The position numbers and the translations under genes were made by a program. Shown here piece by piece: positions 63,830-64,000 of a DNA stretch of 64,000 bases. The notes beneath the pieces were generated by a model. It did not search any database. It worked only from the letters and a program-made list of their open reading frames with translations, and was not told where the DNA came from. This DNA is from Marinicella gelatinilytica. Lineage in GTDB: Bacteria > Pseudomonadota > Gammaproteobacteria > Xanthomonadales > Marinicellaceae. Each line of letters begins with the position of its first letter. The first letter of the stretch is position 1. Where the stretch lies: positions 64,056 through 128,055 of the forward strand of contig NZ_JAPMLN010000002.1 in the NCBI RefSeq assembly GCF_026410405.1. The letters run 5' to 3'.

Positions 63830-64000
63830 TCAGCTACAAGGCTTGTTTTCTTCGTAATAGTTATTCATATTGCAAGGAAACATAACGCCGTAGATGACTG
63901 TTTTAGGGTTCACCCTTCGGGAATCAGCCATAAGCCTCATTACGGCGTTATCGTTCTTGTTAAGGACTTTGGCCATTAACTGCAAATGATTCCTGGTTAT
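63830..64000 (-). CDS. C-terminal end of an unknown gene (cut by window edge)
   Basis: The minus strand is open from the right edge to a TGA at 63830-63832, giving 56 residues ending FPCNMNNYYEENKPCS. The composition and codon choice look coding (for example MAKVLNKNDNAVMRLMADSRR), but no family is recognised. Two cysteines lie near the end. An 11-bp inverted repeat (ATAACGCCGTA ... TACGGCGTTAT) is embedded in it, so a structured non-coding origin is possible. Confidence 0.45.
   Translation of the reverse strand: MTRNHLQLMAKVLNKNDNAVMRLMADSRRVNPKTVIYGVMFPCNMNNYYEENKPCS

Noticed and set aside
63885-63965. An integron attC site around the inverted repeat near the right edge
   Set aside because: The ends resemble TAAC/GTTA cores, but the R-type core consensus is not met, and an open reading frame crosses it. 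There is no second site beside the HicB gene.
1-64000. CRISPR arrays, insertion sequences, prophage or replication origin
   Set aside because: No regular direct-repeat array, transposase, phage gene or DnaA-box cluster was seen in reading the window.

Overview
The window is chromosomal DNA of a gammaproteobacterium of low-to-moderate GC. The evidence is gene order: mutL-miaA, an xerD-dsbC pair, pepA-valS, argS-SPOR protein, lptF-lptG and mdtJ-mdtI. The secreted proteases, large TonB receptors and TtpC-type TonB complex suggest a marine, protein-degrading organism. A Marinicella- or Kangiella-like lineage is a guess, not a result. Except for the last 1.5 kb the window reads as ordinary core genome with no insertion sequence, prophage or CRISPR array.

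Layout. 1-1454: N-terminal third of purL, cut by the left edge. 1567-8523 (minus): a seven- or eight-gene run for outer-membrane transport energisation (DUF3450, TtpC, ExbB, ExbD, TonB, TPR protein) reading into xerD, then dsbC after a 273-base gap. 8775-15906: RDD protein, lptGF, pepA, valS; a perfect 18-bp inverted repeat separates lptF from pepA. 16041-20428: cyclophilin, then a Mla-like lipid transporter (STAS, permease, ATPase, MCE protein, PqiC-like lipoprotein) and a small HolD-like protein. 20938-24705: large S8 protease. 25055-28984: small outer-membrane barrel, yicC, LysR regulator divergent from mdtJI, gmk. 29088-35324 (minus): methyltransferase and B12-type radical SAM enzyme, then a TonB receptor with its own terminator. 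35810-37995: rarD and a hydrolase/OsmC fusion. 38189-41392 (minus): dtd, miaA, mutL. 41725-47475: argS, SPOR protein, lysyl-endopeptidase-like protease. 47670-51574 (minus): LpxL-type acyltransferase, a probable independent ncRNA, and clpB behind a sigma-32 promoter. 51711-58182: GMC oxidoreductase and an Opp-type peptide importer (B, C, fused DF) split by an opposite-strand MscS channel. 58431-62300: TPP riboswitch and thiamine uptake operon (TonB receptor, thiamine-binding protein, PnuT, kinase). 62415-64000: tRNA-Leu(CAG), then AT-rich accessory DNA (unknown protein, orphan HicB, cut-off gene).

How the genes connect. The TonB complex at 3.5-8.5 kb could power both TonB receptors in the window (32.7-35.3 and 58.6-60.7 kb). 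The secreted S8 and lysyl-type proteases would make peptides that the Opp system could import, although no peptide-binding protein is present. The thiamine operon is a self-contained salvage route whose riboswitch appears to act on translation of the receptor.

The main leads are the radical SAM/methyltransferase pair with tandem winged-helix-like N-terminal units, the unassigned ncRNA between clpB and the acyltransferase gene, the switching pairings of the TPP riboswitch, the lptF/pepA inverted repeat, and composite arrays of tiny hairpins in intergenic gaps. All product names rest on motif recognition by eye; no database search was run.
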